Below, piece after piece: positions 12,911-22,708 of a DNA stretch of 64,000 nucleotides. Under the pieces are notes generated by a model. That model did not search any database. It saw only the letters and a list, made by a program, of their open reading frames with translations, and was not told where the DNA came from. The DNA lies in the NCBI RefSeq assembly GCF_000151315.2, contig NW_011887301.1, positions 1,266,661-1,330,660 of the forward strand, written 5' to 3'. The stretch's first letter is position 1, and each line of letters opens with the position of its first letter. Both the position numbers and the translations under genes were made by a program. The DNA is from Capsaspora owczarzaki ATCC 30864. Its lineage: Eukaryota > Opisthokonta > Filasterea.

Positions 12911-14134
12911 TTACGCTTCAAACCGTTTCAAGTCCGACTTGGGCTCGTATCGTAAACTGGGCTCCTCGGTGAGCAGGTTCCAGACGAGTATATCTCGGCC
13001 GAGCCTGGCCTGTGGTTCGAGCAGAGTGAGGTTGAGGTTGACGCACGAAGCAACCATGTCTGAAAGGGGTCGCAGAGGGTTGAGTTGGGACTGCCACATG
13101 AGTGTTTCTTTGGCCGAAAGAACAAGTGCAATGTTCATAGCAAAGCCCACGACAGGGAGTGGCAGCACTGCGGTCTGCTCCGCAGTCGTGCGCCAGGCAA
13201 TGATACGCCGCGAGTCGGGATCGACGACGGGGCCCTCGTAACTCAAGCCATCCGCAAACCCAACCGGCCAGACGGACGCGTGTTTGGTAAACCGCATCTC
13301 GCGGAATAGCGCCAGACTGTAGACGTACTCCATGTCTGCAAAGAACACGACGCCCGATGGCGTTGCGTGCTGGATGCATCTTCGGTTGACTGGCGGCATG
13401 TCCTGGGCAATGTATGGCTTGTAGTCCACGACGAGACCCCCCGCTATCCGCAGTGGCCGGCGAAAGAGCTCTCGCTCAATGTACCCGATCGCGAGGCTGC
13501 GCTGGCGGATGAGATCCGAGCTGCAGCCTGTAATGGCCAGATGCGAGTACGCGCCGTCCATGCCCGAGTCGCGCAGGACGTGCGAGACGCGCGCGAGCGG
13601 CTTTGAAGCGCAGTCGACGACGACCCAGTGCAGCGCGGGCACCTGGCGCAGCGTGTTTGCCAGGCGGACCAGATCGGCCTTCATTGCAGGCGTGTCCTTG
13701 ACGACCGTGATTGCGTAGATGACTGGCAGCGTGGCTGGGCATCGTGTGGCTGCGGCCTGTGGCGCGCGGTTCCACGCGACGCTGACCGACCACTCGGCCG
13801 CGTCCTCGCCCATGCACCCCGCAGCAGCAGCACCACCGCTACCATCATCGGGCGCTGCTCGTTGCTGAAGTCGGAGTGCTGCGTGCTCGCTGGGTGGAAT
13901 CAGCCGCAGTGGGACTGCGTTCGCGCCGTCCAAGTCCACAAAGCCGTGCGTTACAACACTGCCGCTCTCCAGGATGGTGATGCCGGGCGCCGGCGGCCGT
14001 GGCAGGATGCCGTCTCTGCACATCAGCATCCAGCACGCAGCCGCAGTGACCGCGCACGACAGCAGCGCAGTCAGAAGCACCGCGCGACGCGTCAGCCGCA
14101 GGTGGTGCAGCAGCTTGGCGACCCTTCTCAGCAT
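12911..14134 (-). CDS. GT43-family (glucuronyltransferase-like) Golgi type II protein, altered catalytic motifs
   Basis: 407 residues in one coding exon. The start chosen is MLRRVAKLL at 14134, directly after a TTTTTTGTTCGCAG acceptor, so an upstream 5'UTR exon is likely. A basic cytosolic tail and one signal anchor (AVLLTALLSCAVTAAACWML, about 20-40) give type II topology. From about residue 145 the sequence follows the beta-1,3-glucuronyltransferase (GT43) pattern: PVIYAITVVKD, ADLVRLANTLRQVPALHWVV, then GVVFFADMEYVYSLALFREM, HASVWPVGFADGLSYEGP, and a C-terminal ILVWNLLTEEP. Family members transfer GlcA or xylose in glycosaminoglycan or matriglycan linkers. Here the metal-binding DDD triplet reads D-M-E, and the usual WHTRTEKP-type end reads WNLLTEEP. 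Activity is therefore doubtful. Divergent from SFT2 by only 207 nt. Confidence 0.85.
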   Translation of the reverse strand: MLRRVAKLLHHLRLTRRAVLLTALLSCAVTAAACWMLMCRDGILPRPPAPGITILESGSVVTHGFVDLDGANAVPLRLIPPSEHAALRLQQRAAPDDGSGGAAAAGCMGEDAAEWSVSVAWNRAPQAAATRCPATLPVIYAITVVKDTPAMKADLVRLANTLRQVPALHWVVVDCASKPLARVSHVLRDSGMDGAYSHLAITGCSSDLIRQRSLAIGYIERELFRRPLRIAGGLVVDYKPYIAQDMPPVNRRCIQHATPSGVVFFADMEYVYSLALFREMRFTKHASVWPVGFADGLSYEGPVVDPDSRRIIAWRTTAEQTAVLPLPVVGFAMNIALVLSAKETLMWQSQLNPLRPLSDMVASCVNLNLTLLEPQARLGRDILVWNLLTEEPSLRYEPKSDLKRFEA

Positions 14135-14341
14135 CTGCGAACAAAAAAGCGTGCTTCCAACCGTGTGTAAGGAATAAATGAAGCAAATATAGAGTGAATA
14201 AGGTTGTTTCAAATTGAAGTGGAAGATCAGACAGTCTGAGAAAAGCCCAATCCTTCTTTTTGTGTTTTTTGTTATTTTCTCAGTTCAACGAACAATCTCA
14301 ACTGTTTCAAACTGATCAACAACTCCAGTCTCGTATATTGA
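14135..14341. promoter_or_regulatory. Short divergent promoter, GT43-like / SFT2
   Basis: 207 nt between two start codons facing away from each other. It contains the putative last 5'UTR acceptor of the GT43-like gene (14135-14150) and TTTTTGTGTTTTTTG-type tracts. Shared regulation is inferred from spacing. Confidence 0.45.
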
Positions 14342-15644
14342 ATGATGAGTGGCAGTGCAGTCGGAGGAGGAGGAGGAGCAGCAGCGGGAGGAAGTCGAAG
14401 TGACGCGTTCGCTGGGCTCGCATCGCTGTCGGCGTTCAGCGGGAGCGGCTACACTCCATCAGCAGCCAAAGGCAATGCCAGCCACATGTCCGTCGCAATC
14501 CCAATGGACGGCAACAGCAGCAGCAGCAGCAGTGGGTTTGCAGGGCAGCTCAGCGCAATGGTCTTTGGCGGCAGCAACAATGGCGCGTCAGCCACGTCCA
14601 CACAGAGCGGCAATGGTACTAGCACTGGCAGCAATGCATCGAGTGCAAGCAACGATGACGCCTCGTTCGTGCTGGGCAACTCGGCGCTCTACGGCGGAAG
14701 CAACGAGTCGGTACGTTCACGTTTTCTCAGAACAATCAGATTTCTGAGTTTTGGAGACTTTTGTTAGATGCTTCTGAGAAAAAACAAGCATGACACGATG
14801 GTTTATATCGCTTATGAGGTCCTCACCTCTATCGTTGTGTTCATCGCAGTGCATGGAACTCTCACGAACGCAACGAGCCATCGGATTTGTACTCTTCCTC
14901 GCTGCAGGTGCATTCTGCTTTGCCCTTGTAAGAGCAAGCTCGATTTTGATGTCGTCTTGGAGAGCTTGTTGAGCAGAGCTGCTGTGATCACTTTGATCGG
15001 CTGGCTACTGTCGCATTGCTGTTTTCCTAACATTGCCGCTTTCCTACAACAGTCATTCCTGTACACTCCAATGCTCATCCTCAAAGCCCGGCAGTTTGCG
15101 CTCATGTTTTCGCTCGGCAGCGTATTCGTTTTGACAAGGTATATGTCGGATACAAATGCGGATTTGCTTCAAACAATCGTGCGGTGACTCACGTCCCCAA
15201 TTTCCGTCTGTCGTTCATTCCGTGCTCATTCCTCTGCTGATTTTACAGCTTCTTTATCCTCGTGGGACCGGTCACACAATCACGGAGACTAATAGCGTCC
15301 GAACGCGCGCCGTTCACCGCCTTTTACTTTTTCACGCTCTTCATTACCATCTACAGCGCCCTGATATGGCAGAGCTTCATTTACACGATTGTGTTTGCTG
15401 GGCTTCAAGTTGCCGCCCTTGTCTGGTGAGCTTCATGCGTGTGAATTTGTTTCAAGCGTTTTCTGCAGTTTGGCTGATTGTTTCGCGACGATCGTGTTGT
15501 TGTTGTTGTTGTCGCTGGTGCCAATGTCATGTCTGCAGGTATGTTATTAGCTTTGTACCCGGTGGATCGGTCGGGCTCAAGATTCTGGGAAGATTCACCT
15601 TCAAGGCCGTTCGTACCACAGCGCAAGCAGTTTTGCCACGATAG
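14342..15644 (+). CDS. SFT2: SFT2-domain vesicle transport protein
   Basis: Five exons (14342-14710, 14850-14927, 15053-15138, 15249-15425, 15539-15644) give 271 residues with all phases matching. Residues 1-123 are Gly/Ser/Ala-rich and disordered. From 124 the SFT2 tetraspan domain follows in family order: LSRTQRAIGFVLFLAAGAF (TM1), then LILKARQFALMFSLGSVFVL (TM2), FFILVGPVTQSRRLIASERA, FYFFTLFITIYSALIW (TM3), IVFAGLQVAALVWYVISFVPGG (TM4). SFT2 proteins act in fusion of endosome-derived retrograde vesicles with the Golgi, with yeast Sft2 as the reference. The PGG end motif and the PxxFALxFSLGS motif are diagnostic. The long low-complexity N-terminus is unusual compared with the roughly 160-215-residue animal and yeast forms. 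Confidence 0.93.
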
Positions 15645-15905
15645 CCTTTCCTCCTCTCACTTTGACCGCTGTTTACTGTCGTTGTTGTTGCTTAAGTTTA
15701 TTCACTCGTGATGAGTGCTTTTTTCCCATACTGTACGTCTTTTCTCTGATCAGCGTTTTGTCACGTCCATTTCATTTTCCAACCGCCACTCGCCTGCTCT
15801 AAATGCCGAGACATCGCATTTTCATGGTACTGGAATACGAAGCGAGCCAAGGCACCTGTCGTCTCGTACAATGGACAAAAAGCCCGCCAGTCCAGTCCTT
15901 CATAA

Positions 15906-17351
15906 ATGATGCTCCGGCGGTGTCGGCGACCAACCATCGCCGTTGCTGCTGCACTTTGCATTGGGATTCTGGTCATCCTCGCACTTGCGATAGGCAGTGG
16001 ATGGCGGCTCACATTATTAGAAGGAGCACCTGCCATAGACACACCGACCACCACCACCATGCGAATTTACTCAGAACAGGGTGTGGCGCCGTTCCAGTGC
16101 ACCCCGCTCTCAGCCAGTGCGCCGCGCTCGCTGCGAATCTTTGTCTATCCGCTTCCTGCAGAGTTCAACACGCGTGTGATTGAGCACAACCTGGCGCATC
16201 CGCCCGACATGCGCGATCCGGTCTGCACGACGAGCTTTTACTCGAGCGAGTGGGCGTTCCACCAGTTGCTGCTCGACAGTCCGCTGCGGACGCTCAACCC
16301 GCGCGACGCAGACTACTACTATGTCCCCGTGTATGGGACATGCCACGGCTTCAACCGGATGGCGGTGCAGCCGAACGCGAGCGCCGAGCTGTTCAGCGCC
16401 GCGCTGGACTGGATCACCTCCCATGGGAGCATCCCGCGGGACACGCTGCCGTGGCGCTACGACCCGTACAGTCCTGACTGGAACAGTCTCGGCACCATTG
16501 AGCAGGTGGCGACGCGGGGCGAGTACCCGCCATTCCCCGCGTTCGCCCAGGACCACTTGTGGCTTTTCTCCCAAGGCCACGGCGCCAAGCTGTTTGGAGA
16601 CTATTCAAGAATCAAGAACGCAGTCTTCCTGACCGCGAATGGCCAGCTGTCCGCGGCCGAGTTTACGCTGGCAAAGGATGTGACGATTCCGCCGCGATTG
16701 ACGCACTACGTCCCAACGCCAATTTACGCCAACAAGTCTGTTGACGAGCTCGAGGTCATTTTGACGGGCCAAAGACCGACATTGGCATGCTTTGGCGGGA
16801 CCAAACTGCCCTGCTTTGTGAACGATGCTCGAGGATCATGCCACTCCCGAGGCGTTCGGCCCTACCTGAAAGAAACCTTCAGCAAGCACCCGGACTTTCG
16901 CATTCTCGGCATTCGGTCGAGTGGCTACGAAAAGGCACTTCGCTCGTCGACATTTTGCCTGTGCCCCGAAGGATGGCACGCCTGGACGCCGCGCGTTTTT
17001 GAAGCGATTCTCTCGGGATGCATCCCCGTGCTCATCTCTGACGACCTGGCGCTCCCATTCGAAAGCCTCATTGACTATGACGCGTTTATTGTGCGCATTC
17101 CGCCTGCCCGTGTTGCTGCAGATCTTTTGTCGACGCTACAGAGCATTTCGCACCAAGACGTTGTTCGGCGACGCAGAGCGATGGCAGCTGTTTGGGGGCG
17201 ATTTGTGTGGCACGACGTATCGCAGCACGGTGATGCATTCTGCTCCATCCTCGAGCAGTTGTACCTGAAAAAGCGGCAGGCGAGTCGGCGCTGGGCCGAC
17301 CAGAAGGATGTCGAGTTTCGACGATGGGTCGAAGCCGGAGGATCGCCGTAA
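15906..17351 (+). CDS. Exostosin-like (GT47) glycosyltransferase
   Basis: Single exon, 481 residues. MMLRRCRRP plus AVAAALCIGILVILALAIG (about 12-30) is a type II signal anchor, so the catalytic part faces the Golgi lumen. The GT47 pattern begins near residue 75: LRIFVYPLPAEFNTRVIE, then CTTSFYSSEWAFHQLLLDSP, RTLNPRDADYYYVPVYG. The C-terminal half has RSSTFCLCPEGWHAWTPRVFE-type and AILSGCIPVLISDDLALPFE segments, the nucleotide-sugar-binding signature of exostosin-type enzymes. Animals use these for heparan sulphate, plants for xyloglucan and other wall polymers; the product here cannot be told. It follows SFT2 by 262 nt on the same strand, in a run of Golgi genes. Confidence 0.93.
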   Translation: MMLRRCRRPTIAVAAALCIGILVILALAIGSGWRLTLLEGAPAIDTPTTTTMRIYSEQGVAPFQCTPLSASAPRSLRIFVYPLPAEFNTRVIEHNLAHPPDMRDPVCTTSFYSSEWAFHQLLLDSPLRTLNPRDADYYYVPVYGTCHGFNRMAVQPNASAELFSAALDWITSHGSIPRDTLPWRYDPYSPDWNSLGTIEQVATRGEYPPFPAFAQDHLWLFSQGHGAKLFGDYSRIKNAVFLTANGQLSAAEFTLAKDVTIPPRLTHYVPTPIYANKSVDELEVILTGQRPTLACFGGTKLPCFVNDARGSCHSRGVRPYLKETFSKHPDFRILGIRSSGYEKALRSSTFCLCPEGWHAWTPRVFEAILSGCIPVLISDDLALPFESLIDYDAFIVRIPPARVAADLLSTLQSISHQDVVRRRRAMAAVWGRFVWHDVSQHGDAFCSILEQLYLKKRQASRRWADQKDVEFRRWVEAGGSP

Positions 17352-17473
17352 CGCGCTCTTTTTTTTTGTTCCATTGTCCTTGTCTTTGTGGTATTTATTC
17401 CTCTTGTAATTTAACACGTTTATTCCATTGTCTGTGCGGCGATACTGCGACTGGAGCGCTGAGAGTCTGTTTG

Positions 17474-17567
17474 GACCTCCTTTTCTCACTCATTGTTATT
17501 TGACCTCAAATTTTCCTTGCCGACCTCCTTTTCTCACTCATTGTTATTTGACCTCAAATTTTCCTTG
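17474..17567. repeat. 46-bp direct tandem duplication
   Basis: Two identical 46-nt copies (17474-17519 and 17522-17567), separated by two bases, lie between the GT47 stop and the metallophosphoesterase start. The second copy ends about 77 nt before the ATG at 17645, so it may fall in the promoter or 5'UTR. Confidence 0.9.
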
Positions 17568-17644
17568 ATTTACCCGCACTCTTCCAGCCATCTCAGTCTT
17601 TTATTCTCGTCTCTGTTGATATTGACAAACACAACCAAATCCAA

Positions 17645-18878
17645 ATGCTGAACGCCATTCGCAGCAAACTCAAACCAGTCGTCACCAACAATATCAGCTC
17701 AGCAGCAACCACCGCCACACGCCATGAGCTGTCAACTGCTGTAAGCGCGGATACCTTTGAGGTTGCTTTTTGTTGTTATTCCCATGTCCGCGAGTTTGGG
17801 TGCACGACGATGACATGCTTTGACGTCATGGATTTCAGTGAATTGCATGAGTGAGCCTTCACGGCCGCGATCCAGCTTGAGCTATTGCTTGATGATTTGC
17901 TTGACATTGTCGTGCATTGGGGCTGATTGAAAATTTGGACTTGCGAAATTTTTGTTTTGTTGCTGGATGGCTGTGCAGACTGGCAGCGCCGACGCGTACT
18001 GGGAATCGGTCAAGCACACGCATACGGTCGAGACGGTCGAGCCGGTTGACGCAGCCGCCGTCGCCAAGCCAGAAGGGTTCTTCCGAGTCGTGTGCATATC
18101 CGACACGCACTCGCTGACGGACAAGCTCGTCGTGCCGGACGGCGATTTGCTGGTTCACGCCGGCGATTTCAGCAACAAGGGCTCGAAGGCCGACATTGTC
18201 AAGTTCAACGAGTTTCTCGGTCGGCAGCCACACAAGCACAAGGTGGTCATTGCGGGTAATCACGACCTGACGCTCGACGAGAGCAATATTGAAGAGCTCA
18301 GGGAGCAGTTTCGGTGCAAGGACACGGAAACGCCGGCACAGCTCAAAGCGCTCCTCACCAATTGCATCTATCTCGAGGATGCGCTGGTTGAGGTCGAGGG
18401 GTTTCGCATTTACGGGTCACCATGGTGCGTATCAGAGCGAGTGTCGTGTGCTTCGAGGAGTGAATGTTGGAAAAGCCTTTTCTTTTGTTGACTTTGAGCG
18501 AGCTGGATTCTTCCTCCTTTCTGAATTTGTTGCAGGACGCCGTACTTTTTCGGCTGGGGATTCAATCTGGAACGAGGCGCGCCCATTCGCGCAAAGTGGG
18601 ACTTGATTCCGAACAATGTCGACATTTTGATCACACACGGTCCCCCGGTTGGGTATGGCGATCGCACGACCGGTGGCAACTATGCGGGATGCGCCGACTT
18701 GCTCGAGGCGATTCAATCGCGCATCAAGCCAAAACTGCACGTCTCTGGCCACATACACGAGGGTGCGGGCCTGACGCGTGACGAATTTGGCATATTGTAC
18801 GCGAATGCCTCGACTTGCACACATCGCTACCAACCCGTGTTGCCAGCCATCGTTGTTGATCTTCCCAAAAAAAATTAA
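17645..18878 (+). CDS. Calcineurin-like metallophosphoesterase (MPPED/UPF0046 type)
   Basis: Three exons (17645-17740, 17979-18424, 18536-18878; phases 0 and 2) give 294 residues. All metal-site motifs of the family are visible: SDTH (73-76), HAGDFS (93-98), GNHD (125-128), ILITHGPPVGYGD, and LHVSGHIHEGAG near the C-terminus. MPPED-type enzymes are dinuclear-metal phosphodiesterases with activity on cyclic nucleotides in mammals; the substrate here is unknown. About 65 N-terminal residues precede the domain and are Ser/Thr/Ala-rich; the first exon (MLNAIRSKLKPVV) could be a weak targeting peptide. The histidine that rodent Mpped1 has lost is retained, so the site looks complete. Convergent with the ceramide synthase gene 246 nt away. 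Confidence 0.93.
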
Positions 18879-19124
18879 GCGTGTCAAAGTGATTTTGGAT
18901 TTCGAATGACGCCCAAATACAGAATGACATTCACGCAAAAACGAAAAAAAAAACGTGGGAAAGAAACAAGAAACGGCAAACAAGAAAAGGGAGAAGAAAG
19001 ACGGCACAAGCAACGTGTTCCAAGCAGAGAGACGAAGAGAAATGGCAGTAGCAACAACAACTACTCACGCAATCAAAAAAGCAAACACCCAGGGGAGATG
19101 GGGGGGGTCTCGGACAACAATCCA

Positions 19125-21236
19125 TTAATGCTTGACGGGCTTGGCTGCCGGGATGGCCTTAACGGGCGCTGGCGCAGCGGGGTGGGCCGTGTCGTCCTCC
19201 TCTTCGGCCTCAGAGTCACTGCGGTCATCGCCAGAGACCTCGCCCTTGGAAGCAAAGCTGATCACCATCTTGAAAATCGTGATAAACCACATGACGTGGA
19301 GGGCTTGCAGGATCCACAGCAGAATGTTGAAAAACCACAATCCAAAGAAGGGCTCAGTGTTGAGCAGGGCGCGAACGTCCCAGAAAGCGCTCTTCAGCAC
19401 ATAACGGGGGTAGACGAACAGACGGGCGACGAAAAAGACAATGGCAAAGACGACAAAAGTGGCGTCGCAGAGCTTTTGGTACTTGAGGTAGTTGAACGCC
19501 TTGGCGCCCTCCAGGAAAATGTCGCTCACGTCGTGCACGAGAAGCACAAGCGTGCCGATTCGGATAAAGTTGGCGTGGTACGAGAATGCAACCAAGAAGA
19601 TGGTAACAACGTGGTGAATGAACATTTCCCAAAAGTCCTAAATGGATGGCATGTGCAGCAAAGAGAAAGGAAAAGGGAAAGGGGAAGCAGGTGAGAATTG
19701 ATGATTGGAGAGCATCAACGAGAATTATTCAAAAATATCAAGCGTTACCTTGCGTTTGACGTCGGTGAACTGCGAGAACAACAGCGACATGTAAAAGCCG
19801 AGTTGGATAAAGTAAATCCACTGGATCGTCGGGTCCAATGTTTGCTTTTCGGGGTAGCCAATCCAGCAGTAGTCGGTGTCGGTCAGCCAGGGGTACTGTG
19901 ATCAAGAGAAGACGCGATTTAGGAATTGAGCAACAGGGCCCGCCCACATTTGTGAAATGCATAGCAAGGGGGAGGGGGAAACTTACGCCAGACAGAATGT
20001 AAACAGACCAGACAAACGCAGTCGTATAGTAGATGAGGCGCCACCTGCATGAACGACATGGGGGGGGGCATGTAAGCATGCGAGCAACAACAACAACAGC
20101 CACAACAAAGCGAGAGTAAAAGAGGCTCTTACACTGCCTCTTGGAAGCGAACCATCTTGCTGGGCTTGTCTGCGTTCCGGCGACGGTGGAACCAGGTCAT
20201 GATGTACTCGGGAGTCTTGTCGGTCTTCTTGGTGAGGTCTGCAGCGCGCTCGGGGGTCATTCGCTTCTTCTTCTTGTACTCGGCCTCGAGTGCAGGGTTT
20301 GGCTCGTTGCGCTTGGTGGGCTTGGTCGAGATGCCGAGGCGGACACCGAGTGGGCGGATGAAGAATCTAGCATCAAACCATGCGAAACGAGGACATAGCA
20401 AGGGTAAGTTTCATTCAGGGAACATGGTCGTACATCTGTGGGTTTGAGAGAGAAATGTTTGTTTGGTTGATGGATTGTCGCAGCAACTCAGACTGCACCA
20501 AATCTCATTTCGTTTCAGACAATCGGCAAATCGTTCCGTTTATCTCTCCGCTACAAGCGTGATTGATTGATTGATTGATTGATTGATAAATTCAAGTTTC
20601 TCAGACCTGGATTACAAAAAACACAAGCGAGGAGACATCTGCTCAGGCATATGCCAAAACGACGACGAAATGTAAAATGTGGCGCGATTCACCACACAAA
20701 CACAGTGCAAAAGGGAGGAGCAACCGAGACCGAGACCGAGACCGAGACCGAACTAGTCAAAGATGGAAGGAGGGTGATGATGACAAGGATTGCTATGGGG
20801 ACGGGGAAAGAGCTGGAGAGAGAGTGGTTGTGAGAGAGAAGATTAGGTGGGATGAGATTGGGAGTGCCACGCAGACAGACAGGAGCACAATCAGCAACCC
20901 ACACACTGCCAAAACACGAGATGGAGGGGAAACAGCAAGCATCAACACACACATACATAGATGGATGGATGCGATGGAGAGTGGAGAGTGGAGAGTGGAG
21001 AGTGGAGTGGAAGAGAGTGCGCAAAGCAAGTGGCTGAAAAGACCCCGCTGTTACCGCTCAAAGACGATGCGCGCGACAAAGAGGGCGACGGCAATCGGGA
21101 GGACAATCCACAGCTGCCTCAAGTGCGGGTAAATGTCCGGGTTGGTAGCGCGCAGGCGGGGGAAGGCGCTCCCGGGTGGCGCGAGCTCAGTGGCGACATA
21201 GTCATCAAACTGCGACAGGAGACTCCACAGCGACAT
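19125..21236 (-). CDS. CERS: Ceramide synthase (TLC domain) with Hox-like segment
   Basis: Five exons (21236-21055, 20366-20133, 20044-19987, 19895-19749, 19637-19125) join to 377 residues. It N-acylates sphingoid bases with acyl-CoA in the ER membrane. An N-terminal membrane segment (QLWIVLPIAVALFVARIVFE) ends in FFIRPLG, as in animal enzymes. Residues about 86-130 form a Hox-like segment, KTPEYIMTWFHRRRNADKPS (WFHRRRN at 119-125). The TLC/Lag1 domain follows: VWRLIYYTTAFVWSVYIL, DPTIQWIYFIQLGFYMSLLF, KRKDFWEMFIHHVVT (HH at 215-216) and LVLLVHDVSDIFLEGAKA, all with the conserved His and Asp positions. The tail is acidic (DDRSDSEAEEEDD), like the phosphorylated C-termini of mammalian CerS. 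The family call is very secure. Confidence 0.95.
20709..20754. repeat. Simple tandem repeats in ceramide synthase intron 1
   Basis: (GAGACC)n lies at about 20726-20752. (GATT)n at about 20560-20586 and (GAGAGTG)n at about 20978-21010 occur in the same 688-nt intron. No coding potential. Confidence 0.8.
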
Positions 21237-21593
21237 CGATGGCGACGGATTGTGAGACGAGAGAAAAAACAAAGAGTGAAGCTGGAGGTTGGAGTTGAGA
21301 ATCCAAAAGTGGGAATGATCGACAAGTGACTGAGGAAGAGCGGGGGGATGGAGTAGAGTATGAGAATGGCAATGGAAATCCAATACAAAAACCGCCCGTC
21401 GGTCGGTGGCGAATGCTGCTTCTCGTCCACAAGTGAACAGACTCACAGACACACATACGCCAAACGTAACAACGTAGTTTCAAGCTCTAGTCATTCTTTT
21501 TTGTTGCCCGACTCTGAGAATCGTACCTGCGCTCGTTCATTCAGACTTGTGACCTCTCTCTCTCCATCTCTCTCTCTCTCTTTCTCTCTCTTC

Positions 21594-21628
<35 letters not shown>

Positions 21629-21758
21629 CCTCATCCATCTGTCTCTGAGTGTGTCTCATTGTGTGTGTGTATTGCGAGTCAAGCCACGTCCTCTCTCTCT
21701 CTCTCTGTCTTTCTCTCGCTGTCTCTCGCTCAAATCCCAGTCTTCTAGACCGCAAAGA
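21237..21758. promoter_or_regulatory. Divergent promoter region with CT tracts
   Basis: 522 nt separate the ceramide synthase start (minus) from the RanBP2-finger gene start (plus). CT-rich microsatellite blocks lie at 21553-21627 and 21690-21732, the last only about 27 nt before the plus-strand ATG. The frame is open through the CT tract, but an in-frame ATG at 21759 immediately precedes the zinc finger, so I take that as the start. Confidence 0.5.
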
Positions 21759-22644
21759 ATGGCCGACGAGTGGTCGTGCCCGTCGTGCACCTTCCTGCAG
21801 CCAATCTCGTTCAAATGCAGCATGTGCAACACGCCCCGAAGCACGTCCACGCGGCAGATCAAGCGCGTCTCCACCTTCGACGAGCATGCCCGGCTCGCCC
21901 ACCTCGCGCGCTCATCCTCAACGCCAGGCTCGGCGCCGGCCTCTGGCTCGTCATCGCCCAGTCCAGCAAGTCCCGCGGCAGCATGGCCAGTGGCATCCGG
22001 TCCGCGGGACAGCCCCGCCGACCCCGCCGCACGGCTGGAGCAGCCCACGTCCCCGCTCAAGTCTGCTGTGACTGCTGCTGCACCAGCACGAGCCAAGCCG
22101 CCTGCCACTTCTGCTGCCGCTCCTGCCACTTCTGCTGTTGCTACTGCTGCTGCTCCTCCTGCAAGTATCCCGCGTGCAAAGAGTCAAGGCTTCTCGGCGC
22201 CCGACCCGGTAGCACCAAGAACAGAGGTGGCGACGAACAGCGACCCGGGCTCCACCCTGTTGCCTTCTGAGCTCGCAAGAAGCCGCCAGCAGCAACACCA
22301 GACCACCTCGAGCATGTTTTCGTCAGTACAGCTCACACCAAGTCCAACTGCAAACGTCGAGCGGTCCAAGAATACAGAGCCTACGCACACAGAGCCGAGT
22401 CACACCTCAAGGCCCCGGCCACCTTCTGAGCCGCTCAAAAGCCGCCAGCAACAGCATGACGCCAACTCTGGCACATCCTCTCCCGTGCAGCTCACTCCAA
22501 GCCCAACTGCTAACGTCGAGCGGTCCACCGCCTCAGTTGAGACGCAATCTCTGACGAACGCTACCAGGGCAAGCACGACCAATGGCCAGGTTCCGATGCC
22601 CGCTGCTGTACGTGATGACAGTAAGAAACGTCCTGGTGGACTTT

Positions 22645-22708
<64 letters not shown>

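Noticed and set aside
15645-15905. Frame 15761-16060 (minus) and 15803-16183 (plus) as separate genes
   Set aside because: They overlap the GT47 start and show no protein-like composition.
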